Under the pieces are notes generated by a model. It was not told where the DNA came from and did not search any database. It saw only the letters and a program-made list of their open reading frames with translations. Positions 25,755-34,323 of a DNA stretch of 64,000 nucleotides are shown piece by piece; position 1 is the first letter of the stretch; each line of letters starts with the position of its first letter. The stretch is from contig NZ_JAQMHV010000005.1 in NCBI RefSeq assembly GCF_028307215.1, forward strand, positions 124,001 through 188,000, read 5' to 3'. Position numbers and translations under genes: made by a program. The DNA comes from Falsirhodobacter sp. 20TX0035 (GTDB taxonomy: Bacteria; Pseudomonadota; Alphaproteobacteria; Rhodobacterales; Rhodobacteraceae).

Positions 25755-25793
25755 CCGGTCGCCTCCGCGTTGCGTGGAAAACGTCGCAGCTTC

Positions 25794-25944
25794 GCCAAAG
25801 TTTGCCAAGCCTTTCCTCTGACTGTCGCCAAATCTTCACGGAAGCGAATCCGGGCGTTCATCTTCGCCATGCTAATGCCGCCCTACGGAATGCAGCGCCC
25901 CACCGGTTCCGGCCAAGGCGGTGCATTTGCAAAGGATTGCCAAG
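25794..25944. promoter_or_regulatory. Repeated GCCAA elements, candidate DeoR operator region
   Basis: GCCAA recurs at 25794, 25804, 25827 and 25939 within tcGCCAAag / ttGCCAAgc contexts in the gap between the DeoR-type gene and the importer. The first two are exactly 10 bp apart. This fits an array of regulator half-sites, but was found by eye only. Confidence 0.3.
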
Positions 25945-25987
25945 TCGGACCGCCCGATGGTCCGTGGATCGAAAAGGACCGACCCGA

Positions 25988-27052
25988 ATGCCTCGCACGC
26001 TTCTTCTTGCCACGGCCCTTGCGGGCCTTTCCGCCCTTCCGCTGTCCGCGCAGGGCATCCCCGACGCGGCCGACCCGCAGATCGCGGCCCTGATCGAACA
26101 GGCCAAGGCCGAAGGAAGCGTCGCCTCCGTCGGGATGCCCGACAGCTGGGCCAACTGGAAGGACAGCTGGGACCAGATCACCCGCACCTACGGGATCGAG
26201 CATTTTGACACGGACATGAGCTCGGCCCAGGAACTCGCGAAGTTCGAGAACGAGGGCGCGAACGGCACCGCCGACATCGGCGACGTGGGCGTGGAATTCG
26301 GCCCCATCGCGGTGGAACGCGGCCTGCTGCAACCCTACAAGCCCACGACCTGGGACCAGATCCCCGAGTGGGCCAAGGACAAGGACGGCATGTGGGCCAT
26401 GCCCTATACCGGCACGATGGCCTTTATCATCCGCTCCGACATCGCCGACGCCCCCACCTCCTGGGCGGACCTGATGGAGGGGGACTACACCTTCTCCATG
26501 TCGGCCGTGGGGTCGGGCGCGCAATCGAACGCCGCGATCCTGGCGGCCGCCATTTCGCGCGGCGGGTCGGAAACCGACCTGATGCCGGGGATCGAGCTGT
26601 TCGCCGAACTGGCCGCCGACGGCCGCCTGCGCGCGAACGAGGCCAACCCCGCCGCGCTGGAGCGGGGCGAGATCGACGTGGCGGCCCTGTGGGACTTCAA
26701 CGCGCTGAACTACGCGGCCACGGTCGGCGGCGGAAAGTACACCGTCGTCATCCCGTCGGACGGTTCCGTCACCTCGGGCTATGCCAGCGTGATCAACAAG
26801 AACGCGCCGCACCCGGCGGCGGCGAAGCTGTCGCGGGAATACATCTTCTCGGACCAGGGGCAGATCAACCTGGCCAACGGCTACGCCCGTCCGATCCGCA
26901 TCGACCACATCACCCTGCCCGCCGAAACCAAGGCCCGCGTCCTTCCGGCCGAGCAGTACACGAACGCCAAGCCCATCGACACCGAGGCCTGGCAGAAGGC
27001 GGCACCGGCGCTGGGACGCCTGTGGCAGGAAAACGTCCTGTCCGAGATGTGA
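25988..27052 (+). CDS. ABC transporter substrate-binding protein
   Basis: A 354-residue exported protein with signal peptide LLLATALAGLSALPLSAQG. It belongs to the extracellular solute-binding family 1/ Fbp-PotD-like group: SVGMPDSWANWKDSW, TADIGDVGVEFGPIAV, MWAMPYTGTMAFIIRSD, DAPTSWADLMEG. It delivers a ligand to the two permeases encoded downstream. The mix with a phosphodiesterase-type gene and a DeoR regulator suggests a phosphorylated organic compound; this is inference. It is separated from the rest of the operon by a strong hairpin, a common way to give more binding protein than membrane parts. Confidence 0.85.
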   Translation: MPRTLLLATALAGLSALPLSAQGIPDAADPQIAALIEQAKAEGSVASVGMPDSWANWKDSWDQITRTYGIEHFDTDMSSAQELAKFENEGANGTADIGDVGVEFGPIAVERGLLQPYKPTTWDQIPEWAKDKDGMWAMPYTGTMAFIIRSDIADAPTSWADLMEGDYTFSMSAVGSGAQSNAAILAAAISRGGSETDLMPGIELFAELAADGRLRANEANPAALERGEIDVAALWDFNALNYAATVGGGKYTVVIPSDGSVTSGYASVINKNAPHPAAAKLSREYIFSDQGQINLANGYARPIRIDHITLPAETKARVLPAEQYTNAKPIDTEAWQKAAPALGRLWQENVLSEM

Positions 27053-27072
27053 GCCCCTTTCGCACCACCTGT

Positions 27073-27100
27073 CCGGGCGCGCCCTGCCGCGCCCGGCTTT
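27073..27100 (+). terminator. Intra-operon hairpin after the binding-protein gene
   Basis: CCGGGCGCG (27073-27081) pairs perfectly with CGCGCCCGG (27088-27096) around a 6-base loop, followed by CTTTCT. It probably reduces read-through into the phosphodiesterase and permease genes, or stabilises the upstream mRNA. Confidence 0.6.
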
Positions 27101-27121
27101 CTGCATGAACGGACCCCCGCC

Positions 27122-27937
27122 ATGGCTGCGCCCCATACCCCCCGCGTGATCCTGATCGTCCTGGACGGCCTGCGCCACACCACCGCCCGCGAAACGCTGG
27201 GCTGGCTGGAAGGCCAGGTCCGCGCGGGCCTCGCCGCCTGCCACCGGATCGAGGCGGAGCTTCCCGCCATCTCCCGCCCCTTGTACGAGACGATCCTGAC
27301 AGGGCGGACTCCGGCGCAGCACGGCATCGTGTCGAACCACATCCGCCGCCGGTCCGAAGGCGACAGCGTGTTTTCGCGCGTCCGCGCGGCGGGCGGGCGC
27401 ACGGCGGCGGCGGCCTATCACTGGATCAGCGAACTCTACGCCGCCTCCCCCTTCGATCCGGCGACGGACCGGCTGCGGCTGGACGGAAAGGGTGCCATCA
27501 CGGACGGGCTGTTCTACTGGGACGACGCCTATCCCGACGATCACCTGTTCGCCGACGCGCAGGCGCTGATCGCGCGCGGCCAGCCCCGCTTCGTGTTCCT
27601 GCATCCGATGAACGTGGACGATGCCGGGCACAAATGGGGCGGCAGCTCGCGCCAGTATCGTGACGCGGCGCGGGCGCAGGGCGATCTTCTGGCGCGCTAC
27701 CTGCCCGGCTGGCGGGCGCTGGGCTATGACATCATCGTCACCGCCGATCACGGGATGAGCGACGACCACAGCCATTCCGGCCCCCTTCCGGACGAGGTGG
27801 AGGTGCCGTTCTACACCCTTGGCTTCACCCTTGACGCCGCCCCCCTGCAGACCGAGATCGCGGGCCTGTGCTGCCGTCTGGCCGATGTGGATCCCGGCGC
27901 CCTGCCCCCCTATGCCGGACGGATCGACCGGCCATGA
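27122..27937 (+). CDS. Alkaline phosphatase superfamily phosphodiesterase/NPP-type enzyme
   Basis: A 271-residue protein with NPP-type metal motifs: RVILIVLDGLRH (metal Asp), PAISRPLYETILTGRTPAQHGI (Ser or Thr nucleophile region), HPMNVDDAGHKWG (metal Asp and His) and IIVTADHGMSDDHSHSG (Asp-His). There is no signal peptide, so it acts in the cytoplasm, presumably on the compound imported by the ABC transporter whose genes flank it. It could split a phosphodiester, phosphonate or nucleotide-type ligand. Its 271 residues are at the short end for the superfamily. The stop overlaps the first permease start by 4 bp. Confidence 0.83.
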   Translation: MAAPHTPRVILIVLDGLRHTTARETLGWLEGQVRAGLAACHRIEAELPAISRPLYETILTGRTPAQHGIVSNHIRRRSEGDSVFSRVRAAGGRTAAAAYHWISELYAASPFDPATDRLRLDGKGAITDGLFYWDDAYPDDHLFADAQALIARGQPRFVFLHPMNVDDAGHKWGGSSRQYRDAARAQGDLLARYLPGWRALGYDIIVTADHGMSDDHSHSGPLPDEVEVPFYTLGFTLDAAPLQTEIAGLCCRLADVDPGALPPYAGRIDRP

Positions 27938-28722
27938 TCCTGCGCCGCCTGTACGCCCTGCCCCTTGTGCTGTTTCTGCTGGCCGTGGTCGGGGTGCCCC
28001 TGATCTCCACCATCGCGGGATCGTTCGGCGGGGCGGGTCCGTTCGACCGCTACGCCCAGATCTTCGGGTCGCGCTTCTACACCCGCGCCTTCACGACGAC
28101 GCTGTGGCTGTCGGCGCTGACCACGGCGATCGGGCTGGGGCTGGCCGTGCTGCTGGCGCTGGCCTTGCGCGGGCGGGTGCCGGCCCTGTCGCGCACGGCG
28201 CTGGTGCTGGGCAACCTCGGCGCGAACTTCTCGGGCGTGCCTTCCGTCCTCAGCTTCATGATCCTTCTGGGGGCGAACGGCGTGCTGACGCGCCTTCTGT
28301 TTCCGGGGTTCGAGCTTTATTCCTTTTCCGGCCTGTTGCTGACCTATTCGTTCTTTCAGGTGGCCTTGGCCACGGTGCTCGTCGTGCCGGTGATCATGGC
28401 CCTGCCCCGCGACATGGAGGAGGCGGCCCGCCTCATGGGCATCTCCCCACTCCGCTTCTGGGGCCGCGTCGGGCTGCCCACGGTGGCGCCGCAACTGGCC
28501 GCGGTGGCGACGCTTCTTTTTGCCAACGCCATGGGCACCTACGCCACCGCCTTCACCCTGATGGGCACCAACGCCCGCATCGTGACGGTGCGGATCGGGG
28601 AACTGGTGGCGGGCGACGTCTTTTCGGACCCTGCGCTGGCCAACGCCCTGTCGGTCTGCCTTCTGGTGGTGATGCTGGTGCCCATCGTCCTTGGCCAGAT
28701 GCTTTTGCGGAGGAGGTCCTGA
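27934..28722 (+). CDS. ABC transporter permease
   Basis: A 262-residue inner-membrane protein with six hydrophobic segments and the binding-protein-dependent transport motif EEAARLMGISPLRFWGRVGLPTVAPQ (EAA loop). It pairs with the following permease. The ATG at 27934 overlaps the phosphodiesterase stop; the longer open frame is its shadow. Confidence 0.88.
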   Translation: MILRRLYALPLVLFLLAVVGVPLISTIAGSFGGAGPFDRYAQIFGSRFYTRAFTTTLWLSALTTAIGLGLAVLLALALRGRVPALSRTALVLGNLGANFSGVPSVLSFMILLGANGVLTRLLFPGFELYSFSGLLLTYSFFQVALATVLVVPVIMALPRDMEEAARLMGISPLRFWGRVGLPTVAPQLAAVATLLFANAMGTYATAFTLMGTNARIVTVRIGELVAGDVFSDPALANALSVCLLVVMLVPIVLGQMLLRRRS

Positions 28723-29501
28723 TGCCCCGCCTGTCCTCCGTCTTCCTGACGCTGGCGGCGGCGCTGTTCGCGCTGCCCTTTGTCACCATCGTCCTTGCGG
28801 CCTTCGGCACCGGCTGGTCCACCGGCCTTCTGCCCGAAGGGCTGGACACCGCCGCCGTAGCGGGCGTCCTGACCGATCCGCGCTTTCAGGCCGCCTTGGG
28901 CCGGTCGCTGGCCGTGTCGGGGGCCGCGCTTCTGCTGTCGGCCGTGTTGATGGTGCCCGCGATCCTGGCGGGCCACATCTACTGGCCCGCGCTGGACCGC
29001 TGGCTGGCGCGGTTGGTGGTGCTGCCCTACGCGGTGCCTGGGGTGGTGCTGGTCGTGGGCTACCTGCGCGTCTTCTCGCACCCCGCGCTTGCGTTGAACG
29101 GCACGCCGTGGATCCTGGTGCTGGCCTATGTGCCGCTGTGCTTTCCGATGTTCTACGTGTCCATCAAGGGGGCGCTGACGGGGCTGCCCATCGCCGACTG
29201 GCTGGACGCCGGGCGGCTGATGGGCCTGCGCGACGAACGCATCCTGGCCCGCGTGGTGCTGCCGATGATCGCGCCGCAGATCCTGCTGGGCGTGGTGCTG
29301 GGCCTTGGCATCCTTCTGGGCGAATTCGTCTATGCCAACATGCTGGTCGGCGGCCGGTTCGAAACGCTGCAGATCTACATGTACGCCAAGCGCACGGAAA
29401 GCGGCGCCGTCACGGCGGCCATCATCCTGTTCTATTTCCTGACCATCCTATCGCTCACCGCCGCCTCGGTCGCGCTGAGCCGCCAGAGGCCCGCACGATG
29501 A
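28722..29501 (+). CDS. ABC transporter permease
   Basis: A 259-residue membrane protein with six segments and the EAA loop WLDAGRLMGLRDERILARVVLPMIAPQ. The ATG shares its A with the TGA of the first permease, with AGGAGG upstream, a sign of tight coupling. It completes the transmembrane dimer of the importer. Confidence 0.88.
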   Translation: MPRLSSVFLTLAAALFALPFVTIVLAAFGTGWSTGLLPEGLDTAAVAGVLTDPRFQAALGRSLAVSGAALLLSAVLMVPAILAGHIYWPALDRWLARLVVLPYAVPGVVLVVGYLRVFSHPALALNGTPWILVLAYVPLCFPMFYVSIKGALTGLPIADWLDAGRLMGLRDERILARVVLPMIAPQILLGVVLGLGILLGEFVYANMLVGGRFETLQIYMYAKRTESGAVTAAIILFYFLTILSLTAASVALSRQRPAR

Positions 29502-30523
29502 CCTTTCTGACCGTGGACCGCGTTTGCGCCGAATACGGCGCCACGCGCGTGCTGAACGACGTGACCGCCCATGTGGCCGAGGGGGAGATGCACGTCCTCC
29601 TCGGCCCCTCGGGCTGCGGAAAGACGACACTGCTGCGCGCGATCTCGGGGCTTCAGGCCATCTCGGGCGGCAGCATCGCGCTGGCCGGGCGGCGGATCGA
29701 CGCGCTTCCCCCCGCCGATCGCGGGCTGGCCATGGTGTTTCAGCATTACGCGCTGTTCCCGAACATGACCGTGCGCCAGAACCTGGCCTTCGCGCTGGGC
29801 CGCCGGGGGCTGGGCCGCGCCCGGATTGCCGACAACGTGGACCGCATGCTGGAGGTGGTGGACCTGACCCCGCGCGCCGACGCCCTGCCCGCGGCCCTGT
29901 CGGGCGGGCAGAAGCAGCGCGTGGCGCTGGCCCGCGCCCTTGTGCTGGAACCGCGCCTTCTGCTTCTGGACGAACCCCTGTCGGCGCTGGACGCCCAGAT
30001 CCGCAAGCGGTTGCAGCTGGAACTGAAGCGTATGCAGCGCCAACTAGGCCTGACCGCGATCCTCGTGACCCACGATCAGGACGAGGCGATGCGGATGGGG
30101 GACCGGATCTCCATCCTCAACGCCGGGCGGATCGTGCAAAGCGACCGGGCCGAAACCGTGTTCCACCGCCCGGCCGACACCTTTGTCGCCCGCTTCCTGG
30201 GCGAGGCGAACATCCTGCCCGCCCATCTGATCGCCCCGGGCCGCGCCGGCCACGCCGTCATCCACCCCGCCGCGTTCGAGATCGTGACCGACCTTCCTTT
30301 GCTGGAGGCCGAGGTGGTGGACACCGAAATCATGGGCCAGCTCGTGCGCATCCATTGCCGCGCGGGCGGCGAGGCGCTGCGCGTGGACCGGCTGGCGGGC
30401 TACGGGGCGGAACGTCCGGCGCCGGGGGACAGGCTGCAACTGGGCGCGCGGCCCGACGCCGTGCACTTCATCGCGCCGACTTCTTCGCCGTCCGTGCCTG
30501 ACAATACCTCCCCAGATCCTTGA
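29498..30523 (+). CDS. ABC transporter ATP-binding protein
   Basis: A 341-residue PotA/FbpC-type ATPase: Walker A GPSGCGKTTLLRA, Q-loop MVFQHYALFPNM, signature LSGGQKQRVALARAL, Walker B LLLLDEPLSALD, switch His in VTHDQDEAMRMG. A C-terminal TOBE-like regulatory domain follows (GRAGHAVIHPAAFEIV...). It overlaps the second permease by 4 bp and ends the operon. Its last 56 bp overlap the 3' end of the convergent minus-strand gene. Confidence 0.92.
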   Translation: MTFLTVDRVCAEYGATRVLNDVTAHVAEGEMHVLLGPSGCGKTTLLRAISGLQAISGGSIALAGRRIDALPPADRGLAMVFQHYALFPNMTVRQNLAFALGRRGLGRARIADNVDRMLEVVDLTPRADALPAALSGGQKQRVALARALVLEPRLLLLDEPLSALDAQIRKRLQLELKRMQRQLGLTAILVTHDQDEAMRMGDRISILNAGRIVQSDRAETVFHRPADTFVARFLGEANILPAHLIAPGRAGHAVIHPAAFEIVTDLPLLEAEVVDTEIMGQLVRIHCRAGGEALRVDRLAGYGAERPAPGDRLQLGARPDAVHFIAPTSSPSVPDNTSPDP

Positions 30524-30878
30524 TCGCCCGACCGGACCGCAGGTTGCGGCACGACAGGATCCGGTCGTTGCGCAGGGTGACGGGCCCCCGCGCCTCGGCG
30601 CAGTGGCAAAGGATCCGCAGGGCCGCGCCCGTGCCTTCGTGCCGGACCTGCGCGATCCGGCGCGGACGCTCGGTTCCGTCCTCCTCGCGATAAAGGATCT
30701 CGAAATCATACGCCTCGGCCGGGTCGGGGGGGTCCTGTTTCGGGCGCTTCGGCCGTTTCGGCGTAGCGATGGCGGCGGGCGGTTCGGCAACGGGGGCCGG
30801 AACCTCGCCCACCCGGCGCCGCGTCAGGAAATGCAGTCCCAGCAGCACGAGGGAGCCGAGAAGGACGAGCTCGATCAT
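30468..30878 (-). CDS. Small membrane-anchored protein with a WYL-like domain
   Basis: A 136-residue protein starting MIELVLLGSLVLLGLHFLTRRR, one membrane helix. A Pro/Lys-rich linker follows (EPPAAIATPKRPKRPKQDPPDP), then YDFEILYREEDGTERPRRIAQVRHEGTGAALRILCHCAEARGPVTLRNDRILSCRNLRSG. The last part resembles a WYL ligand-binding domain (beta-sheet plus RNDRI). It lacks any helix-turn-helix, so it is not an ordinary WYL transcription factor. A Cys pair (CHCAEA) could bind something. It overlaps the ABC ATPase gene tail-to-tail by 56 bp. I chose the ATG at 30878; one at 30902 is possible. Confidence 0.6.
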   Translation of the reverse strand: MIELVLLGSLVLLGLHFLTRRRVGEVPAPVAEPPAAIATPKRPKRPKQDPPDPAEAYDFEILYREEDGTERPRRIAQVRHEGTGAALRILCHCAEARGPVTLRNDRILSCRNLRSGRAIKDLGRYCQARTAKKSAR

Positions 30879-31086
30879 CTGGCCTCCGTTCCCTGCCCGC
30901 ATCCGTCCGGCCTTGATGGCGGAAAGCGGCGGGGCGGGTCAAGCCGCATCCCCGGCCCCGGCTCCGGCCTTGGCGGAAACGTTTGTCTTGCCGCCTTCCC
31001 GGTCCCTTCATAAGCTATTCCCAAGGTTGCACCCCCATCGGCGCGAGGAGGCGCGGGAGGTGCGAAACCGCTGCGAGGGAGGTGAC

Positions 31087-31635
31087 ATGAGGATACTACT
31101 GGCGCTGTCGCGCCGCATCGATCAGCTGAACACGATCATCGGCAAGGCGGCCTCGTGGCTGATCCTCGCGGCCGTCCTGATCAGCGCGATCAACGCGGTG
31201 ATGCGAAAGGTGTTCTCCGTAAGCTCCAACGCGTGGCTGGAGGCGCAGTGGTACCTGTTTTCCGCCGTGTTCCTTCTGGCCGCCGGCTACACGCTTCTGG
31301 CGAACGAGCATGTGAAGGTCGACCTGCTCTACAGCGCCCTGTCGCGCCGCAAGCAGCTGTGGGTGGAGGTGCTGGGCACGATCTTCTTCCTGTTCCCCTT
31401 CTGCCTCATCACCATCTGGCTGTCCTGGCCGGTCGTGGCGGCCAAGATCGCCTCGGGCGAGGTGTCGAACAACACCGGCGGCCTGATCCAGTGGCCCGTC
31501 TGGATCCTGATCCCCATCGGCTTCGGCCTTCTGGCGCTTCAGGGCCTGTCCGAACTGATCAAGCGCATCGCGATCCTGCGTGGGGTGATCCCCGATCCGG
31601 TCCTCGTGGCCGACGCCGAAGCGGCGAGGCTGTGA
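31087..31635 (+). CDS. TRAP transporter small permease (DctQ type)
   Basis: A 182-residue membrane protein with four helices: WLILAAVLISAINAVMRKVF, EAQWYLFSAVFLLAAGYTLLANEHVKVDLLYS (the DctQ signature), a third after RKQLWVEV and a fourth near WILIPIGFG. It pairs with the DctM protein encoded next, with 1 bp between the stop and that ATG. GGAGGTGA precedes the ATG. Confidence 0.9.
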   Translation: MRILLALSRRIDQLNTIIGKAASWLILAAVLISAINAVMRKVFSVSSNAWLEAQWYLFSAVFLLAAGYTLLANEHVKVDLLYSALSRRKQLWVEVLGTIFFLFPFCLITIWLSWPVVAAKIASGEVSNNTGGLIQWPVWILIPIGFGLLALQGLSELIKRIAILRGVIPDPVLVADAEAARL

Positions 31636-31636
31636 C

Positions 31637-33166
31637 ATGAACTTCCTTGCGGACAACCTTGCCCCGATCATGTTCCTGTCGTTGATCGTGGTGCTTCTGA
31701 TCGGCTATCCCGTGGCCTTCGCGCTGGCCTTCGTGGGCTTCGTCTTCGGCTTCATCGGGATCGAGATGGGGCTTCTGCCCCTCAACCTCTTCCAGGCGAT
31801 CCCCGACCGCATCTTCGGCCAGATGTCGAACGAGACGTTGCTGGCCATCCCCTTCTTCACCTTCATGGGCCTGATCCTCGAACGGTCGGGCATGGCGGAA
31901 AAGCTGCTGGACACCGTTGGCCAGCTGTTCGGGCCGGTGCGGGGCGGGATCGCCTTTGCCGTGATCCTGGTGGGCGCGCTTCTGGCGGCCACCACGGGGG
32001 TGGTGGCGGCCTCCGTCATCTCCATGGGGTTGATCTCTTTGCCGATCATGCTGCGCTACGGCTATGACCGGCGGGTCGCGGCGGGCACCATCGCGGCCTC
32101 CGGCACGCTGGCCCAGATCATCCCGCCCAGCCTTGTTCTGATCATCCTGGCCGACCAGCTGGGCCGGTCGGTGGGTGACATGTACAAGGGCGCGCTGGTG
32201 CCCGGCCTGATGCTGGTGGGCGCCTACGCGGCCTATGTCGCGATCACGGCCATCGTCAGCCCGCAGAAGGTCCCCGCCCTGCCGCCCGAAGCGCGAACCC
32301 TGCGCGGCTGGAAGCTGGCGGGGCGGGTGCTGACCTCTCTCGTGCCGCCGCTGGTCCTGATCTTCCTGGTGCTGGGCACGATCTTCTTCGGCATCGCCAC
32401 GCCCACCGAAGGCGGGGCCATGGGGGCCGTTGGCGCGCTGATCCTCGCCGCGATGAACGGCCGGCTGACGATGGACCTCTTGCGCCAGTCGCTTTATTCC
32501 ACCGCGCGGCTGTCAGCCTTCGTGCTGTTCATCCTCTTGGGCGCGCGGGTCTTCTCGCTCACCTTCTATGGCGTCAACGGGCATGTCTGGGTCGAACACC
32601 TGATGACCTCCATCCCCGGCGGGGTGCTGGGGTTCCTGATCGTGGCGAACCTGCTGGTGTTCTTCCTGGCCTTCTTCCTCGACTACTTCGAACTCGCCTT
32701 CATCATCATCCCGCTGCTGGCCCCGGTGGCCGAGGCGATGGGCATCGACCTGATCTGGTTCGGGGTGATGCTGGCGATCAACATGCAGACCTCGTTCATG
32801 CACCCACCCTTCGGCTTCTCGCTGTATTTCCTGCGATCGGTGGCCCCGACGCGCGCCTATCGCGACAAGGTGACAGGGGTCACGATCCAGCCGGTGACCT
32901 CGGGGCAGATCTACATGGGGGCGATCCCGTTCCTCGTAATCCAGTTGGCGATGGTGGTGCTGGTTCTGGCCTTCCCGCAACTGGTCACCCACTACAAGTC
33001 CGGCGCGGCGGCGGTGGACCCGGCCACGATCCAGCTGAACGTGCCGATGCCCGGCGCGGTCAATCCCTATGGCGCCGCCCCCGCCCCCAGCTTCGGCGCG
33101 CCCGCCGGCCCCGCCCCCACCTTTGCCCCGCCCGCGCCGCCCAGTTTCGGCGCGCCACAACAATGA
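31637..33166 (+). CDS. TRAP transporter large permease (DctM type) with Pro/Ala-rich tail
   Basis: A 509-residue, 12-13 helix protein with DctM text: FALAFVGFVFGFIGIEMGLLP, LLAIPFFTFMGLILERSGMAEKLL, AATTGVVAASVISMGLISLPIMLRYGY, GTLAQIIPPSLVLIILADQLG. It is sodium-coupled in known cases. The carboxy end is unusual. After the last helix about 45 residues read as repeated PSFGAP/PTFAPP units ending in GAPQQ, low-complexity and probably disordered in the cytoplasm or periplasm. The binding-protein gene follows 22 bp later. Confidence 0.9.
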   Translation: MNFLADNLAPIMFLSLIVVLLIGYPVAFALAFVGFVFGFIGIEMGLLPLNLFQAIPDRIFGQMSNETLLAIPFFTFMGLILERSGMAEKLLDTVGQLFGPVRGGIAFAVILVGALLAATTGVVAASVISMGLISLPIMLRYGYDRRVAAGTIAASGTLAQIIPPSLVLIILADQLGRSVGDMYKGALVPGLMLVGAYAAYVAITAIVSPQKVPALPPEARTLRGWKLAGRVLTSLVPPLVLIFLVLGTIFFGIATPTEGGAMGAVGALILAAMNGRLTMDLLRQSLYSTARLSAFVLFILLGARVFSLTFYGVNGHVWVEHLMTSIPGGVLGFLIVANLLVFFLAFFLDYFELAFIIIPLLAPVAEAMGIDLIWFGVMLAINMQTSFMHPPFGFSLYFLRSVAPTRAYRDKVTGVTIQPVTSGQIYMGAIPFLVIQLAMVVLVLAFPQLVTHYKSGAAAVDPATIQLNVPMPGAVNPYGAAPAPSFGAPAGPAPTFAPPAPPSFGAPQQ

Positions 33167-33188
33167 CGCTGTTTTTGGGAGGAAACAC

Positions 33189-34289
33189 ATGACCATCGAC
33201 CGCCGCAAGTTCCTGACCCGCACGGGGGTGGCCGGGGTGGCCGCCGCCGGGCTCGCCAGCCCCGCCCTTGCCCAGTCCCTGCCCGAGGTGCGCTGGCGCC
33301 TGACCTCGGGCTTCCCCAACAACCTCGACACCATCTATGGCGGCGCCGTCGTCATGGCCGAGGCGGTGAAGGCCATGACCGGCGGGAAGTTCCAGATCCA
33401 GGTGTTTCAGGCGGGCGAACTGGTGCCCGGCCCGCAGGCCATCGACGCCGTGCAGTCCAACACGGTGGAGATCGCGCACACCTGCGGCTACTACTTCACC
33501 GGCAAGAACCCGACCTTCGCCATCGGCTCGGCCATTCCCTTCGGCCTGAACTCCCGCCTCCAGAACGCGTGGCTGTATCACGGCGGCGGGAACGAGGCGT
33601 ATGACAACTTCCTGTCCGCCTATGGCATCACGGCCAAGCCCGGCGGCGGCACGGGCGCGCAGATGGGCGGCTGGTACCGGAACGAGATCACGAATCTCGC
33701 CGACCTCAAGGGCGTGAAGATGCGGATCGCCGGCGTCGCCGGCGAGGTGATGTCGCGCCTGGGCGTGGTGCCCCAGCAGCTTCCGGGCGGCGACATCTAT
33801 CCCGCACTGGAACGCGGCACCATCGACGCGGCCGAATGGATCGGGCCCTATGACGACGAACGGCTCGGCTTCTACCAGATCGCGCCCTACTACTATTACC
33901 CGGCCTTCTGGGAAGGCGGGCTGACCATCCACTTCTTCATCAACAAGCAGCAGCACGAGGCGCTGCCGGACGAATACAAGGCCGCGCTGGACACCGCCTG
34001 CAAGGCCGCCAACATCAACATGCAGTCGCTGTACGACGCCAAGAACATGGCCGCGATCCGGTCGCTGGTCGGCAAGGGCGCGCAGCTTCGCCCCCTGCCC
34101 GCCGATGTGATGCAGGCCGCCTACAAGGCCACGTTCGAACTTTACGCCGAATATTCCGAACGCTTCCCGGAATGGGCCGCGATCTATCCCGGCTGGAAGA
34201 CGTTCCGCGACCAGGGCTTCGAATGGTTCCGCGTGGCCGAATACACCTATGACAGCTACGTCTTCGGCGCGCAGGCCGCCGGACAATGA
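33189..34289 (+). CDS. TRAP transporter substrate-binding protein, TakP-like
   Basis: A 366-residue protein with a Tat-type signal (DRRKFLTRTGVAGVAAAGLASPALAQ). The mature part follows the 2-oxoacid/monocarboxylate-binding TakP type: VRWRLTSGFPNNLDTIYGGA, FQAGELVPGPQAIDAVQSNTVE, MRIAGVAGEVMSRLGVVPQQLPGGDIYPALERGTIDAAEWIGPYDDERLGF. This branch often binds alpha-keto acids or lactate as salts, so a monocarboxylate is the likely ligand. A good ribosome site (GGGAGGAAA) precedes the ATG. A strong bidirectional terminator ends the operon. Confidence 0.88.
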   Translation: MTIDRRKFLTRTGVAGVAAAGLASPALAQSLPEVRWRLTSGFPNNLDTIYGGAVVMAEAVKAMTGGKFQIQVFQAGELVPGPQAIDAVQSNTVEIAHTCGYYFTGKNPTFAIGSAIPFGLNSRLQNAWLYHGGGNEAYDNFLSAYGITAKPGGGTGAQMGGWYRNEITNLADLKGVKMRIAGVAGEVMSRLGVVPQQLPGGDIYPALERGTIDAAEWIGPYDDERLGFYQIAPYYYYPAFWEGGLTIHFFINKQQHEALPDEYKAALDTACKAANINMQSLYDAKNMAAIRSLVGKGAQLRPLPADVMQAAYKATFELYAEYSERFPEWAAIYPGWKTFRDQGFEWFRVAEYTYDSYVFGAQAAGQ

Positions 34290-34293
34290 CAGA

Positions 34294-34323
34294 TGAAGGC
34301 TCCGGCGCGATCCGGAGCCTTCA
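34294..34323. terminator. Bidirectional terminator between the TRAP and TSUP genes
   Basis: A perfect 12 bp stem, TGAAGGCTCCGG (34294-34305) with its complement (34312-34323), around a 6-base loop. It lies between convergent genes and overlaps the stop codon of the minus-strand TSUP gene. There is no long T-tract on either side. Confidence 0.65.
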
